Below are positions 48,085-60,486 of a stretch of 64,000 bases of DNA, piece after piece (within the stretch, counting starts at the first letter, position 1; each line of letters starts with the position of its first letter). This DNA is from Symbiodinium natans (Eukaryota > Sar > Dinophyceae > Suessiales > Symbiodiniaceae): positions 933,484-997,483 of the forward strand of contig CAJNDS010002068.1 of the NCBI GenBank assembly GCA_905221605.1, read 5' to 3'. The translations under genes and the position numbers were made by a program. Under the pieces are notes generated by a model. The model had not been told where the DNA came from, ran no database searches, and was given only the letters and a program-made list of their open reading frames with translations.

Positions 48085-48303
48085 GTCGTTCTATGGCGGT
48101 ATCGGTAGTAGTGGTTGTCGTAGTGCTAGTGGTGTTGGCTAGTAGCGCAAGTGGAAATAGAGTAGTGTCAAAAATGATACTTGTAATTATCATAGTGAGA
48201 AATACTGGGAGTAGTAGGAGTACTAGTGAGCAATAGTGGTAGTTCGTCAACGTCGTCGAGGAGGAGGAGGAGCAGTAGGAGTGAAAGTAGGAGTCGGAGT
48301 AGG

Positions 48304-48340
<37 letters not shown>

Positions 48341-48391
48341 CAGCAGCAGCATTAGCAGTAGCAGTAGCGGTAGCAGGTAGCAGTAGCAGGC

Positions 48392-48445
<54 letters not shown>

Positions 48446-48500
48446 CGTAGTCGTAGTCGTAGTCGTAGTCGTAGTAGTTGTGTCGTAGTTGTGTCGTAGC

Positions 48501-48572
<72 letters not shown>

Positions 48573-48850
48573 CGTCGTAGTAGTAGTAGTAGTAGTAGCA
48601 GTAGTAGTAGTAGTAGCAGTAGTAGTAGTATAGTAGTAGTAGTAGTAGTAGTAGAAGTAGCAGATAGTAGCAGTAGTAGCAGTAGTAGTCATCATCAGTC
48701 ATGCTCGTATCTAGCAGAAGTAGGAGTCGTAGTAGAGGAAGAAGAAGTATTGGGAGTAGAAGTTGAGTACTTGCATGAGTAAGAGTGGGTAAAAGTACGA
48801 TGAAAAAACTACGAGTAAGAGTACGGGTGAGGGCAAGGGTAAGAGTCGGC
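48085..48850. repeat. TAG/AGT trinucleotide array
   Basis: Long AGT runs (for example 48306-48342, 48389-48443 and 48500-48570) with CGT and AGC variants, flanked by decayed copies on both sides. Frames avoiding TAG give poly-Ser or poly-Val on + and poly-Thr, poly-Tyr or poly-Leu on minus. One minus frame is 175 codons. None is a gene. Confidence 0.95.
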
Positions 48851-48889
48851 ATCAGGAGTATAGGCGTCGGTGTTGTAGCAATGGCTTGT

Positions 48890-50390
48890 CGTGTTCATGG
48901 TGGCTCATGTGGCAGACATGTGGCAAACATGCAGCATCCTCGACTGCACCGAGGTCGCCCATGTGCTTCACAAGCCTTTCGTGCCACCCTGCGCTCCTTG
49001 TAGCCAGCCACTGAAGACCCCGCCAGAGAGCGAAGATCTTCATGGTTTCATGCTCCCTCCACCTGCATGCGGTCCGGGTGATGACCTGTTGAACCTCGAT
49101 TTTGTGTTGCCGGCTTGCACGATTGAAACTTGGCGGCATAGCTTGGCTTGGCTTGCTTTCGTGTGCCATCGACGAGAGGTGGCTGGCGGTGCTTTAGACT
49201 CTTTAGGCAAACTGAAAGGTTTTCTGGTGGCGTCCTTGCTCAGGAGTGTGAGGCCTCACCCGTCGGGTTCGACGCATCACGGAATGACGATCATACAGGC
49301 GCGCCGCTCCATAGTGCCATTCAACGCTTTCGGGGCTGAACCATGTCCTTGTCTTCAAAGGAAAGGAAGGCATGATAAATTGTACAAGTTGTGGCATCGT
49401 GTCAGCCTCGATAGGTAACCGCAAGGGGCTGGACGCACCTCCCCAGAGCAAAATAACTGACCCGTTGCTCAGATTGAAAGCTACGACGTCCTTGACTTCT
49501 GCGATCATAACCTTACCTCATTTCACAAAGCCATGATTGTCAGCTGAGCACTGCCAGGCGACGTAGTCTTGATGGAGCGTGCGATTCTTCAGATTCAAGA
49601 GCGTTATACGTTATATACACTGATAGCCGGGTTAGGCCTCTGTATCCACCGAGCCGAGACTTGCCTTCAACGCTTTTCTGTGCTGTTCATCGCTGGAGCT
49701 CTGGTAAGCAATGGCATGTGTGTGTGTGTGTCAGTGCATGTTCCGGCCACAACCTTCAACTTTGAAGCTTTCGTTTTCGGGACCGAATTGCAGTCAGCTG
49801 GAAGATGCAAGATGCGCTTCAAGTATTTTGGGCCACTTCTGGTCAGGTCCGAAAATGGGGTTGCAGCTCTACCAGGCAATGAAGGCCTTCTGCAAAGCTT
49901 CAAAGACCTCACACGTCCCGTGTCCGATCCCTGTGAGGGCAAGTTTCGTACAGGCATTGATCACGGCAACCTTCAACTTATGCCTTCATGCGATCGTCCA
50001 TATACTTTGCAAATCGTGCAAATGCCGCAAACCATCAACTCGGCATTCCTGGCAAGGCCTTGATTTCCAATGATGTTGGCGAGGCACGAGCTATAGTTTC
50101 AACACTACGCGATCCGCCTCGGCCAGCGCGTCTAGGGTTCATGGTTTTTGAAGTTGTTTTGTTGCTTTTGGGCTCTTGCGGTTGCAGGGGATTTACGGAT
50201 TAGCCCTCCGGCCGCATGTTCCGCCGCAAGTTCAAAATCTACCGTCGCATCGCGCCAGCCACTGTGTCGTTCAGCTTTGTGCTCAAAGTCGAAGACGCCT
50301 TCGCATGGTCCTGGCATTGTCTGTCACCTTCCGCGCCTACATCCGATGCTTAAGCTGATGTCGGTGTGCGCACGGCTCTGGTTGCTGAGT
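48890..50390. other. Unassigned open frames
   Basis: Two frames on + are open for 160-175 codons (48891-49418 and 49569-50063). The second has a competing frame, offset by one base, that is open for 120 codons over the same bases. Neither shows a motif I know. A (GT)n run lies at about 49720-49732. An intron-rich gene could be present, but I cannot assemble it. Confidence 0.3.
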
Positions 50391-50436
50391 AGAGATGTCA
50401 AGATCCGGTCTGGCAATTCAAGCGGTGCCGCATGCT

Positions 50437-50840
50437 CAACAAGAGGCAAGCAGCTCCAGCCTCAACAAGAGGCAAGCAGCTCTAGCCTGTGCGATGACAA
50501 CGTCCATGCTACCAGCGCCAGATCATCCATGCTTGCGCGATGACGGCACCCATGCTACAAGTGCATCCGTTGCACGACTGTTACCAGTGCATCGCGATGA
50601 TGCTGTCCCTTGGCCAGAGCATCCATACCCGCGCGATGATACAGCGTCCATGCTGCTACGCTTGCATCCGCTGGCCAGACCATCCATGCCCGCACGATGA
50701 TACCTGTCATCCTGCCAGAGCAATGGCATCACAGTGATAACGTCCATGCTACATCATGCTGCCGGCGAATCCTAGTCGGCCAGATCATCCGTACCCGTGT
50801 GATGATAACTACGTCCATGCTGCCAAAGCATCATGAATCG
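50437..50840. repeat. Minisatellite, unit about 60-70 bp, with a 27-bp duplication
   Basis: First, a 27-bp unit beginning CTCAACAAGAGGCAAGCAGC is duplicated at about 50437-50490. It is followed by diverged copies of a unit containing CCAGATCATCCATACCCGCG, CGATGATAAC and GTCCATGCTGC, about six times to 50840. Unit length varies. Confidence 0.75.
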
Positions 50841-50926
50841 TCCGGAACATCCAAGTGCATTTCGCTCAGCACCGGAACATGTTCGAGATATTGTCTCGGA
50901 TATCTCTGTTGCAATGCTGCGGGGAA

Positions 50927-51115
50927 GGAGTATTTGGCTGGCTCAAACGTTGCTGGGGAAGCGCGCTGGGAAAACAAGGAGCTTGCAAGAACCACGACGC
51001 AAGCTGTGCACCACAGGAAGCATGGAAACTTGCCGCGCACTCGGGCTTTGTCACGGAACTCAAACAACAAATGTGCCGGCACTTCGCTCAAACACATACT
51101 GATAAAATACGATAA
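50927..51115 (+). CDS. Possible exon, unknown protein
   Basis: A frame open to TAA near 51115 reads VFGWLKRCWGSALGKQGACK and PQEAWKLAAHSGFVTELKQQ. The last part looks like an amphipathic helix. A second frame is open over the same bases, and no flanking exon is recognised. Confidence 0.25.
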   Translation, partial: GVFGWLKRCWGSALGKQGACKNHDASCAPQEAWKLAAHSGFVTELKQQMCRHFAQTHTDKIR

Positions 51116-52387
51116 AATGTTTTAAGTGAATAAACGATACGGGAGTTCTTTCCGCAGAAATAAAGCTTCATCGAGCGCGGGGCAAAGCACCCGAACAACA
51201 CCTCAGTCAACGACGCCCTCAGTGAGCTGCGCGGGGGGGTTCGCGGTCTCTGAGGTTAACTTTCTCTAGAACTTGCGCCCATGCGCGAGCAGTGCAGGCA
51301 GACAGCAGCCAGGAGGCTAGGGCGCCTTCGGTAGTGATAGGATGTTCTGGGAAGGTGCATGGACATGCTTGGTTCTAAAGCAAGCAGGCTCGTGCCGCTC
51401 TTGCCGACATGTCTGTTGTTACACCGTCCAAACCACATGCCGGTCGCCTAAGGGGGTACCCATTCCAGGCCAAAAAACGTGGACAGTTGGTGGAGGGGAG
51501 AGTAGGCAGCTGGGACACTACCGCAACATTAACCTTGCTGTGCCAAGTACTGTGATGTACAGTAGCAACCATGTGCCGGTCTTCGCTTTGGCTGAGGTTT
51601 GAGCCGTCTCGTTTCGTTTAAAAACTTGCGACGTCACGGCAAGACCTCGGCTAGTACCCTGGACAGGTCTCCAGACACGTCCTTCCCAAGGAAGCGATCT
51701 GTCCGGTACCGAAAGCGCCGCAACTTGCCTCAGACCTGCCAGCAATGTAGGACTTCCAACAAGTTGTATCTTGTGGATTGCAGGACCTCAAAGTCGGAGG
51801 GTACTCCAAAGTTCCGATCGCTTTTGCCAGTTGGGTGATGGTATACGGCGCTGCGGACTGGTAGAGTCAGGGTGCTTGGGGGAAAGGTAGGCTAGAGAAG
51901 GTAAGTCACGGTCGGACATGGATGCAAATGGGCTTCGAGCATTTCGTCGATCAGGAGTGTTAGGAGTGTTGTTACAACAAGCAAATGCTGGGAGCCACGG
52001 AGGCGTCTCAAGCCTTCAAGGATGATGGATACAGAGGAGGTGCGAGTCTGTTTGCGGTTCCTAGATCGTGCAGCATTGTCACCCCTCACAGTACAGTGGC
52101 GAGCCCTCATGTTGATGATTTCGCATTGCTGAGTCACGCACGCGAAAGAGCGTGTTTAAGAATTGTTTTTTTGACAGTGTTCGTAACTATACAAGAAGAC
52201 TTTGCACAGCTACATCTTCAGCATCACTGACAAAAGATGTGAACTTTCGAAGTGGTTCGCCGTGAGAGGCCTCATAATGCGTTTCAACCACGCAACATTC
52301 TACTAGCAAAGTCATACCTCGCATGCTCTCATTCTTTTGCTCTCACTCTCTGTCGCTCTCGCTCTCTCTGGTTCTCCAGCTTTCCAG

Positions 52388-52859
52388 TTAGAATTCCCTA
52401 ACATCGAACGATTTGCGCAGATACCAGACCTGGTCTTGCCAGACGCAATGGACCGGGATGCATGTTGCAGACTGCCGTCAACAAACCTTGATTGCACGTT
52501 GTAGCTTCAGGACATCGACATCTTTGACGAACTTGAGGAGATGCGCCCGAAATTCAGTGTGAAGGCTTCGTTCTGTGCGTACAAGGGCTGATGGGTACTT
52601 CTGTGGCAGCAAATCCGCGCCAAAGCGGTGCAGGCCTTCAAAGGTGTCGAGCAGACAAACCTGCCACAGGCGTGGTCGTGGCGCCTGGTATTGGCTCTCA
52701 GAACTTGGCTTCCTGCGTGCAATGCGCCACATCTCCACTTGACTTTGGATGGGATCAACAGTCATAAAGCTGCAGGAGCATCGCAACAGGGACATCCTCA
52801 GCCTGCTCGGCCCAGAAGAAGCCGGGCAGAAAGGTCGCCTGTTGCAGCAGTTGTTCTAA
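52388..52859 (+). CDS. C-terminal exons of an unrecognised protein
   Basis: Three exons join without frame change. Exon 52388-52459 gives LEFPNIERFAQIPDLVLPDA plus MDRD. Exon 52511-52564 gives DIDIFDELEEMRPKFSVK. Exon 52776-52859 gives EHRNRDILSLLGPEEAGQKG, then RLLQQLF and a TAA stop. Both introns (51 and 211 nt) are GC-AG, and all exons start in phase 0 after AG. The product is acidic then mixed-charge helical, with no transmembrane stretch. I do not recognise a family, so no function is given. A 105-codon minus frame overlaps 52478-52795 and is the competing reading. I prefer + because of the phase-consistent GC introns. Confidence 0.5.
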
Positions 52860-52899
52860 GCAGTTTTTCCGCGTGTTGTCGCCAGCCGGCTTTGGGCGC

Positions 52900-55800
52900 T
52901 TTGTTTGCTCAGTGGAAGGGCAGGCTTGTGACCGGCTGGTGAACTCTTACTCGACGTGCAGAAAGTCAGGGCATTCCACAAGGTGACACATTCTTCGTGA
53001 TCAACAAGCCGTTTATTTATCATTGATTCTTTGCTGGGTGAAAAGATGTGAAAAGTGTAATCGCTCCATATCACTCAAATGGTGTTCTAAGTAGGCCATT
53101 CCCAGAATGGTTGAAAGGATGAGCTGAATGAGCTGCCTCAAGCTTCGAAACGTGGCTGAGGTCTTGCTGAGATGTCCGTCGAGAAGCCCAGAGCTCAGGG
53201 CCAACCAAGCTGCCCGATGCAACGTTGGCCTTCTTTTGAACCGAAAGTGCCATTCAACTGGCAAGCCAGGTGGAGTTCTGTCGCGGCTGATGGCCGCCGC
53301 CGCACCTCAACATGCTCGACTGTGGCTTCTCTCATGGACATGGAGCCCCAGCGAGGGGCAATCAGGCTGCAATTGAGGGACCTGTGTGTATAGACTCCCA
53401 TAGGCACATACACGACAATTGACAACATTTGCATTTTGGAAAGTCTCATCTTGGCGAGGACTGGATGTGTTTCCCCTGTTGTGGGGCATTGTGGAGCCGG
53501 ATAGTTCGGAAACCGTAAAAATGAATGTAGCGCCTGGCCATCAAGGGTCGAAAGATCTCCTGAAGTCCGAAGATCGACACGCCAACGCCGGCAATGGGGG
53601 TAGAATTGATACGGGCAGAACCACCACCCTTGTTATCAAAGAAATTGGGATTGGCGCTCATGGCGCTCCATGAGGCTTCGGGTTGCCGGTAAGTTCATTA
53701 TGGGAAATCGAGGTTCAGAACGGCGGCTTTCGGAACAGCCAGGCGAGATTTAGCCTCAATGATCCCTGCCCCATCGATGGCTCCGAGATCTGTTAGGAAG
53801 CTACGGGGCAAAAAACAAAACCGGCCGAAACTGTCACATGCGAAGCAAGAAACCTACAGCTCCCAACCTCTGTGCGCATTGTGATTTGCAACATCTGCCC
53901 TGCGCGGGAAGGATCGCAGAGCCGATAGTATACGCACACACTTGGATGCACGTGCAACAGTTGAGGTGTTCTGTCGATACCACCATCTAGAAGCAAACCC
54001 CCCAACACGCCAAATCACGGCACATTAATATTGCCGAGGCACAACGGTAAGGCTTTAGGTGCGGTGTCTAGGTGTAGGTGAAGGGTGCACATATCAGATT
54101 GCGGTCAGAACCGTGCCCGGCGCGCATGCGAAGAACGTCACAAGCGCGATAGGCCAGGTATATGTCGTCCCAGTGTCCCAGAACGCTCCAACTGTCTTCG
54201 TTGCCAGCATCTGCCAGAAGAACGGAAGCATTCCCTGCCATCCCCTGCTCATGTACTGGTAGCGCTTGGCCCGAAGTCACTAAGGTAAGTTTCTAGCTAC
54301 ACCGACACGCATGCCAAGACGCGTGGTGCATGTACAAGAAAATTTCTTTTGACGTTGTACTGTACGAAGTTGTCCCAGGAATACTCGATAACGAGGATGA
54401 TGTCTTCGTCGATTCTCAAAGTCACATCTCCATACTACGCGGACGTTGCAAGCCGGGCGCCAGGAACAACCAATGCTTCAACCGGACCGATGGGTTGTGT
54501 GCAACGTGGATAGGTCCCTTTGCAGGTCCTTTGTCGCTATGATGCCCGGGCATTGCCGGAGCTTGGAAATGGAGGTGCGCCTATCACCCAACATGGTTGC
54601 ACGTGTTTTCGTAGGCTTGCTTCATCTTGTGTTGGTGCCTGTTAGTGCTGTTCAGTTGCGCAAGCTATCGCAAGCTTGTGAGATCTTGTGAAAGCGAAAG
54701 GTGAGGATCGATGCTGTGCACCCCAGGCATCCCCAGGCTGAGTATGGCATCTTCCGGAGCCTTATGGCAGTCGCCATACCAGTTCACAGCCTTAGGTCGC
54801 GGCCATTACCACGTGGCTGAACCAGTTGAACCATTGCATTTGTTCAGAAGCCGTAGCTGCAGCATGCGGTTTAGCTTCCTCTAGGTATGAGAGCCACGTG
54901 GGCCTGGCAATTCTTTTAAAAATCTTACATTCTTACATGCTTGCCGCCTCCATAGTGCGGACATTGCGGACATCGAGCCTGGCCAACCTCGAAACGAATT
55001 AGTTTAGTTTAGCCATGAGAGCAATGAGGTGAACTTTTTCAACAAGTGGCAACCCCGCAGAATCCGGTTGAGCCGGTGTTTTCTTCGCCAGTATGCTAGT
55101 GAGGAGATTCGATGGCAGGTGCTGGTTGCGAAGCAAGGCACACGGTGCAGGTTGCATCTTTTTTGTCAGATTCGAAGCAGCGTTCCGCAAGGTTTTGGCT
55201 TGTTGTGGCTTATGCAATTAAAGAGCCTGGCGCCTTGGTACTGCCAGTACCTTAATTCAGACCGATCGCAAGCAGCGGGTCTGGGGCGCTGGTGTTGTAG
55301 CAAAGACGCCAGTGGCTAGGTGCGTTGGCAGGGGTTCAATCGTGGCTGCTTGGGACGGTCAACGAGGATTGGGAGTCGAGAGTCGAGGCCATCGGTTGAA
55401 CGGTATCCCAGGGAACTAGGAGCCCAGGTGCATGTACGCAATGCCACTACATCTGCAGAGGCAGCAGAGATGCCTTGTGAGGCTTCGATTTGATTGATTT
55501 AGCCCCTGCATGCCCCTGCGTTTGAACATCTTCCTGAATTGGTCTACATGGTACAGCTCTGTGCGCTGGCGCCGTTTTCCTTGCTGCAGAGCCCATCGCT
55601 ATGTCACCTGCATGTTCAGCAGCATGTGCAGAGTCATATTGCGTCGAAGGTATCTAGCACGCGTGTCAATTTGTTCAGAGACTGCATCTGCTCAGTAAGT
55701 CCACGCCTGAACTGGTGGACCGGATGTGGAAAATGTGTTGAGCATTTGGCAGCTCTTTGGACAAATAGTTTTGTTGATGCGCTCACAGACTTGACGCATG

Positions 55801-57230
55801 AGGTGTACAATCCCTCACCCCCGGCTGTTGAAACATCTGAGACTTGTAAGACGAGAAAGTCTGGATGTCAGCGGCACACTCGCCTCTTGTAAGGTATGCA
55901 TGACCAGGTCACGTCCCATCGAACCTACTCCGTTTGCCGAAGACTGCGAAAAGGCGGTGCTGCGACATCCATCAAGCAGGCGCCACATTTTCAGCACATC
56001 TGCTGCCCGCTCGTTGTGTTGAACTCCTAGCGGCACATATCACCCCAGAGCTGTCACAAGCGCTTGCGCTTGCAGTGATTTCATTCTGCCTGTACAGTTT
56101 ATTCCCCAGAGAACTGAGAGCTCAAAAAGTGTGCAGCTTCTAGTGTTCCCAGAATTGGTGCGAAGCCTCTGACTCACGAACACTATGCTCTCTGGATTTT
56201 GCATTCCATTTTCTGTCGGGAAGTATCAGTAGCTTTGGGAATGATTGGGATGTGTGGAGGCGGTGTGGTCTTTGGAAAGATGTGTCCTCGAAGGAGCACG
56301 ATGAGGAGCTGAAGGTAGTGGGGGTGGGTCCCGGGGAGGATCAGCGAAGGGCTGAGTCTTGAAAGCCACCATAAGCCACCTGTATGACACAGTAGCTCGG
56401 ACCTGAGCCATGCACTGTTTTGCCGTTTCGCCGAGCTGCGCAAGTGACTCAACTCAAAAGTCGCTCAGAAGTCTTTCAACAGTCGCTCAAACAAGTATCG
56501 AACATGGTTTTTTCTCTCACTTTTGCGGAGTTGCTAGATTTTGGCTCAGCTTTGTCATGCACGTGTCTGATGTAGTCACCTTTACGGTGCAGTCTAGGAT
56601 ATTAAGCATTCCATTAGCTAAGCTCAAGCCACCTTCTGCCTGCTTATGGAGATGATCGACCTCAAGTTGCCAAGGGCTGCCCTCGATCTAACACGCCTGA
56701 TGTGTTGTGGCAATTGTGGCATTTTCACATATTTTCAAAGTCCAGAGCAAATCTAAACTTAAATCTAAGCTTCGCACATAAGCGCGCCCAGAGATGACCG
56801 AGACGGCCGAAGACTCCGAGGCAGGACTAATTAGTGATTCACAGTGACATGAAGTTCATGGGATAAGCTGCGCCAGATCACGTCTTTCAGTTCTGTTGCA
56901 AACGAGCCCGAGTTGGGCTCCGGCTTCAAGTTTCAAGTTTCAGGACTCGCATGTCCAGAGGATCTGAAATCGCAAGCAAATCATGAAACTGACATGTCAC
57001 GCCGCTGCTGTCGAAATCTGCTGTCGAGCTGAAACCCTCAAAGCCAGACATTCGTCATGTTTTCATTGAGCATATTTCAGCATGCTTCCAGGCCTTGATG
57101 AGTATCAGGAAAGACAGGTGTGTTCTGCTTTCCGAGTTGCCATGAACTAGTGTGGTATGCTAATTGGTGAAGGCCCGCATCCCCCCGCCCTCCGCCTTCT
57201 GAACAATAGGGGGATGAAGATCTGAGATCT
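52900..57230. other. No gene recognised
   Basis: Many frames of 60-120 codons are open but none shows a conserved motif. Exon-like pieces include 53520-53670 (RTTTLVIKEIGIGAHG), 54340-54430 (FDVVLYEVVPGILDNEDDVF) and 55090-55200. They cannot be joined with confidence. Confidence 0.35.
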
Positions 57231-57521
57231 GCTGGGCATGTGCCAATCCAACACGAACGCCTGCAAAGTTCTAGCCGTAGACTACTTTCCTGTGCGCCTG
57301 GAGACGAAACAGAAACACGCAGTGAGGTCAGCAACGTTTACAGTTTACAGAGATTCGCGAGGGATAGCTCGAGGTCTTCTGCACCACTCGGACATAACCC
57401 AAATGGTGTGAATTTCCGAGTTCCTGGCTGCTGGGCTGATAGCTTCTGTGCGTGCCTTTTGGGCATGCTGCATGCGCTTCAGTTTCGCCGCCATCCCTGG
57501 GGCGATTGGCTGAATAAACAC

Positions 57522-57794
57522 ATGACTGTCTCCCTCGTTGCATGTGCAGAAAACCATGAAGACCTGCCCAGAAAGGAGGTGGAACAAATCGACGTTGTTG
57601 TGCGTGGTGTGAATGGCGAAGAGGCGGGGATTGCCGTTGCTCTTTGTTTGACTGAACAGAGAGCACTTTCAACTGTCGAGATGCTCCTCCGAAAACAATG
57701 TGTGCAGGTAGCCGTCCTGCAGCTCCCAGCAGCAAAGGCTACCATACTGGACGCGAAGGCCCAGGGTCTTTTGCTACGGCCAGTCTGCACTTGA
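57522..57794 (+). CDS. Possible exon, unknown protein
   Basis: Within a 184-codon frame the segment MTVSLVACAENHEDLPRKEV, VVVRGVNGEEAGIAVALCLT and EMLLRKQCVQVAVLQLPAAK looks like an alpha/beta protein. Minus-strand frames of 135 and 174 codons overlap. No motif; splice limits unknown. Confidence 0.3.
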   Translation: MTVSLVACAENHEDLPRKEVEQIDVVVRGVNGEEAGIAVALCLTEQRALSTVEMLLRKQCVQVAVLQLPAAKATILDAKAQGLLLRPVCT

Positions 57795-58293
57795 GCTCTA
57801 TGCGAATCTTCAGATTGCTGCATCCCATTATGTCTTGCACCTTCCACGCAAAGCTTTCGTCCTCGGCACGTCTCAGCAAGAAAACCAAGGCAGCCCCAAC
57901 ACAGTCGCAGCACCACAGGTTGTGATCCCTCAGCCTTCGCCACCCTGACATAAGGCCTAGGTAAATTGGGTAAACTACATTCGATCAAACGGTCTGCTGG
58001 CATAGACGGAGAGGTGGCATTGGGCTCTCAGCTGCTTGTTCCGCTCTACACGTGACTCGGTGTAGCATTCTGATTCCGCCAGTGTTTTGTCAGTGATCGC
58101 CTTTTCAGTTGCTGGAGTAGCGTGCATGAACGAGCTCCGTCTCCGAGGCAACAGCTTTTGCTGTCATCCAGCGAGCAGGTACTGGGAGATCATGAAGAGC
58201 TGTCCCAACTGAAAGGCCACAAGGGCAGCTGTTGCTGAACTGTGCGCTTCGTGAAGACCACATCCGAGCATATCTTGGAGAGATGAATGCGTT

Positions 58294-58482
58294 ATGGCAG
58301 ACTTTTTCCGAAGCGTAGCCTGCAATGGCCTGCATATCCTTCAAAGCCTGAAAAAGCCTTACACCGTTCTTGCCAGGGCCTCTGTACTGGTTTTCCTTCT
58401 TTACAACGACAAGAAATACGCGAGCGCTGCAGACCAGGAATCACTCAATGCACACACTCTGGACATGGAGAGTGCGTGTTGA
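58294..58482 (+). CDS. Possible exon or small ORF, unknown protein
   Basis: A clean 62-codon frame from ATG to TGA reads MADFFRSVACNGLHILQSLK, then LARASVLVFLLYNDKKYASA. It has a central hydrophobic stretch flanked by charged residues. No family recognised. Confidence 0.3.
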   Translation: MADFFRSVACNGLHILQSLKKPYTVLARASVLVFLLYNDKKYASAADQESLNAHTLDMESAC

Positions 58483-58997
58483 GAGTGCAAGGACTATGCT
58501 GCAGAGAGTTTTCACATCTACTGCTTAGCATGTGGAGTAAAAATCGTGTGTTTTAGAAGAGGTTGCGTTGGAGCATGTGCCGCACCCAGAAAACGTCCGC
58601 TATGCAATCCGTTATGCTCATAAGTAGAACATTAATTCTTGTGGGCTGTCATGGTGTGCTGGTTCCCTTCACAGCTAGAGCAATGTTAATGGAGCCTATG
58701 ACGATGTGTGGTTTTGATAATATGCAAATGCAATCTAAGACATATTCCTGAGACAATGAGAAGAAGAATGACATCTACTACAAGGATTTTCAAAAAACCC
58801 TTATGTAAACTGGGCAAGGCATGTGGCAAACAGACTTGAGATGTTGCAGAAAACCGTCTCAAATGATGCCCATGCCAAAGTGAGGTGAGCTGCGATTGAC
58901 GAATATTGAATGGAATTGAGACCATTGACGCTTAATTAAGTAGGCAATCAGTGCAAAGAGTATTCATCAATGGGGACCAGTTTTTTGGCCCTTTTTT

Positions 58998-59116
58998 TGC
59001 CCTTCCCCCCCCCCCCTCCTCTCCTCCCCTCCCAAACCCTAAACCCTAAAACCCCCCCCACCCCCCCGCCCCGACCCACAGAACCCCCCCCCCCCCCAAA
59101 AAAAAAAAAAAAAAAG
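58998..59116. repeat. Poly-C with CCCTAAA words and a poly-A run
   Basis: C-rich tract containing AAACCCTAAACCCTAAA (two to three telomere-type units on the minus strand), more C runs, then 19 A at about 59098-59116. A poly-A end next to telomere-like repeats could mark a retroposed sequence, but no coding copy is visible upstream. Confidence 0.7.
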
Positions 59117-60142
59117 TCCACCCTTCACCAATGGCCTTGCGACTTGACTCATGATATTTATCTACGGAGAATAGGATCATTCCCGAAGATCAGACAATTT
59201 AGCTGCCGTACCCATGCATCCACACGTACTGGCATTTGGCTGAGGCCTCAATTATTTAATGGGAGATCAAGTTCGCCTCTGCTGTGGCAGATTCGAATGG
59301 CAGTGGTAGGAATTTCAAATCCAATTCAGGAGGTCAAGGATCCGTCGGCGTTCGGTTTAAAAGTCTCTTCCGAATCTGGCGTTTTTGCCTACGTGAGTTA
59401 TAACTTCAGTCTGACCTAGACCTATACTCCTCAAACGGCAGATGAGAAGGAGTCAAGGGCGCTGGCAAGGAATGGAAGACATGAAAGCGAGCAGGACTAA
59501 GGAGCTCCCCGTGGCCCGGTTGGAAAGCATGGACAACTCGATCACCCTTGGGAGGCTGTGAGCCCACCCTGGAGCTGTGCTACGTCCGTCTGGCCTTTGA
59601 CGAGACTGAATCAGCCAAGCTTCTCGTCCACGCCGCGAGCTTGGTCCAGACATGTCCAAGTGTTCGAGCCTTTCCTTTCTTTTCATGGCCTCTGGGAAGT
59701 TGTTGATTGTCGATACGTGCTGACACGTGTATCTGCAGTGAGCCAAGATCAATACTGAGCATGAACGTTGTCTAGTGACCCTCGCCCCTTGCATGTGCAA
59801 CTTAGGCATGGAGGGGTGAAGCCTCGGAGGTCGAGCGCCCCTGGCCTGTCCCATGTCCCATGAAGTTCGTGAAAGTGTCAAAGCAGTGACTCCTGGAACT
59901 CCTGGGCTCCAGCCCTTTGCCCTGCGCTTGCTGGAATGGCAGGCGATGCTTGATTGCACGTGCCTGCCCAGACCATCGAAGTGAGGAGGACCCCAAGATG
60001 CCTCCGCCAAGGGTTTCCGCTGTGGCAAGTGTCGCACCTCAACACTGCATTGCTGGCATATTGCATGACGTTGCTATGCAGCATGCTTTGCATGCAACAA
60101 GTTAGATGCAATGCAACATGCTTGTATGTCAAGTTGTGTAAG

Positions 60143-60379
60143 AAGGATGGCCGAACTGCGCTGCTCTCTGCGGCTCTCCAGGGCCACATCGAGGACGGTC
60201 GATGGTAAGAGAGATGTCCGTGAATCGGTGAAGATGTCCGTCTCAGGTCGCCAAGCTGCTGTGCCGTGCTGGTTGGGCACCAAGGCACTGCAACCCAGAG
60301 CAATCCCGCTGTCAATTCGACAGCTTAGGCGCAACTGTTGACCCAGAAGAAAGCGATGGTGCTTCGCCGATGCTTCTCG
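60143..60379 (+). CDS. Ankyrin-repeat exons, first group
   Basis: Three exons spell consecutive ankyrin-repeat sequence. Exon 60143-60193 gives KDGRTALLSAALQGHIE, with the G-TAL and A--GH-E signatures. Exon 60247-60271 gives VAKLLCRA, the second helix. Exon 60347-60379 gives ESDGASPMLL, the start of the next repeat. Phases agree. Intron 60194-60246 (53 nt) is GA-AG, 60272-60346 is GT-AG, and a GC donor follows at 60380. The next exon is not adjacent; the following 1.1 kb is the inverted minisatellite, apparently intronic. Ankyrin repeats bind other proteins; partner unknown. An upstream piece near 59625-59660 (AKLLVHAASL) may be another repeat. Confidence 0.75.
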
Positions 60380-60486
60380 GCTGGAAGCTTGCTATTTTTC
60401 ACTGGGCTTGCGCCGGTTTTGTGATGTGCCGGTGCATCGAGCTTGGGCTACCCTTGTGAGGAGCGCGTCTCGGAAGTATTGACCCC

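Noticed and set aside
48168-48852. Poly-Thr, poly-Tyr and poly-Leu frames up to 175 codons
   Set aside because: Products of the TAG trinucleotide array; no flanking protein sequence.
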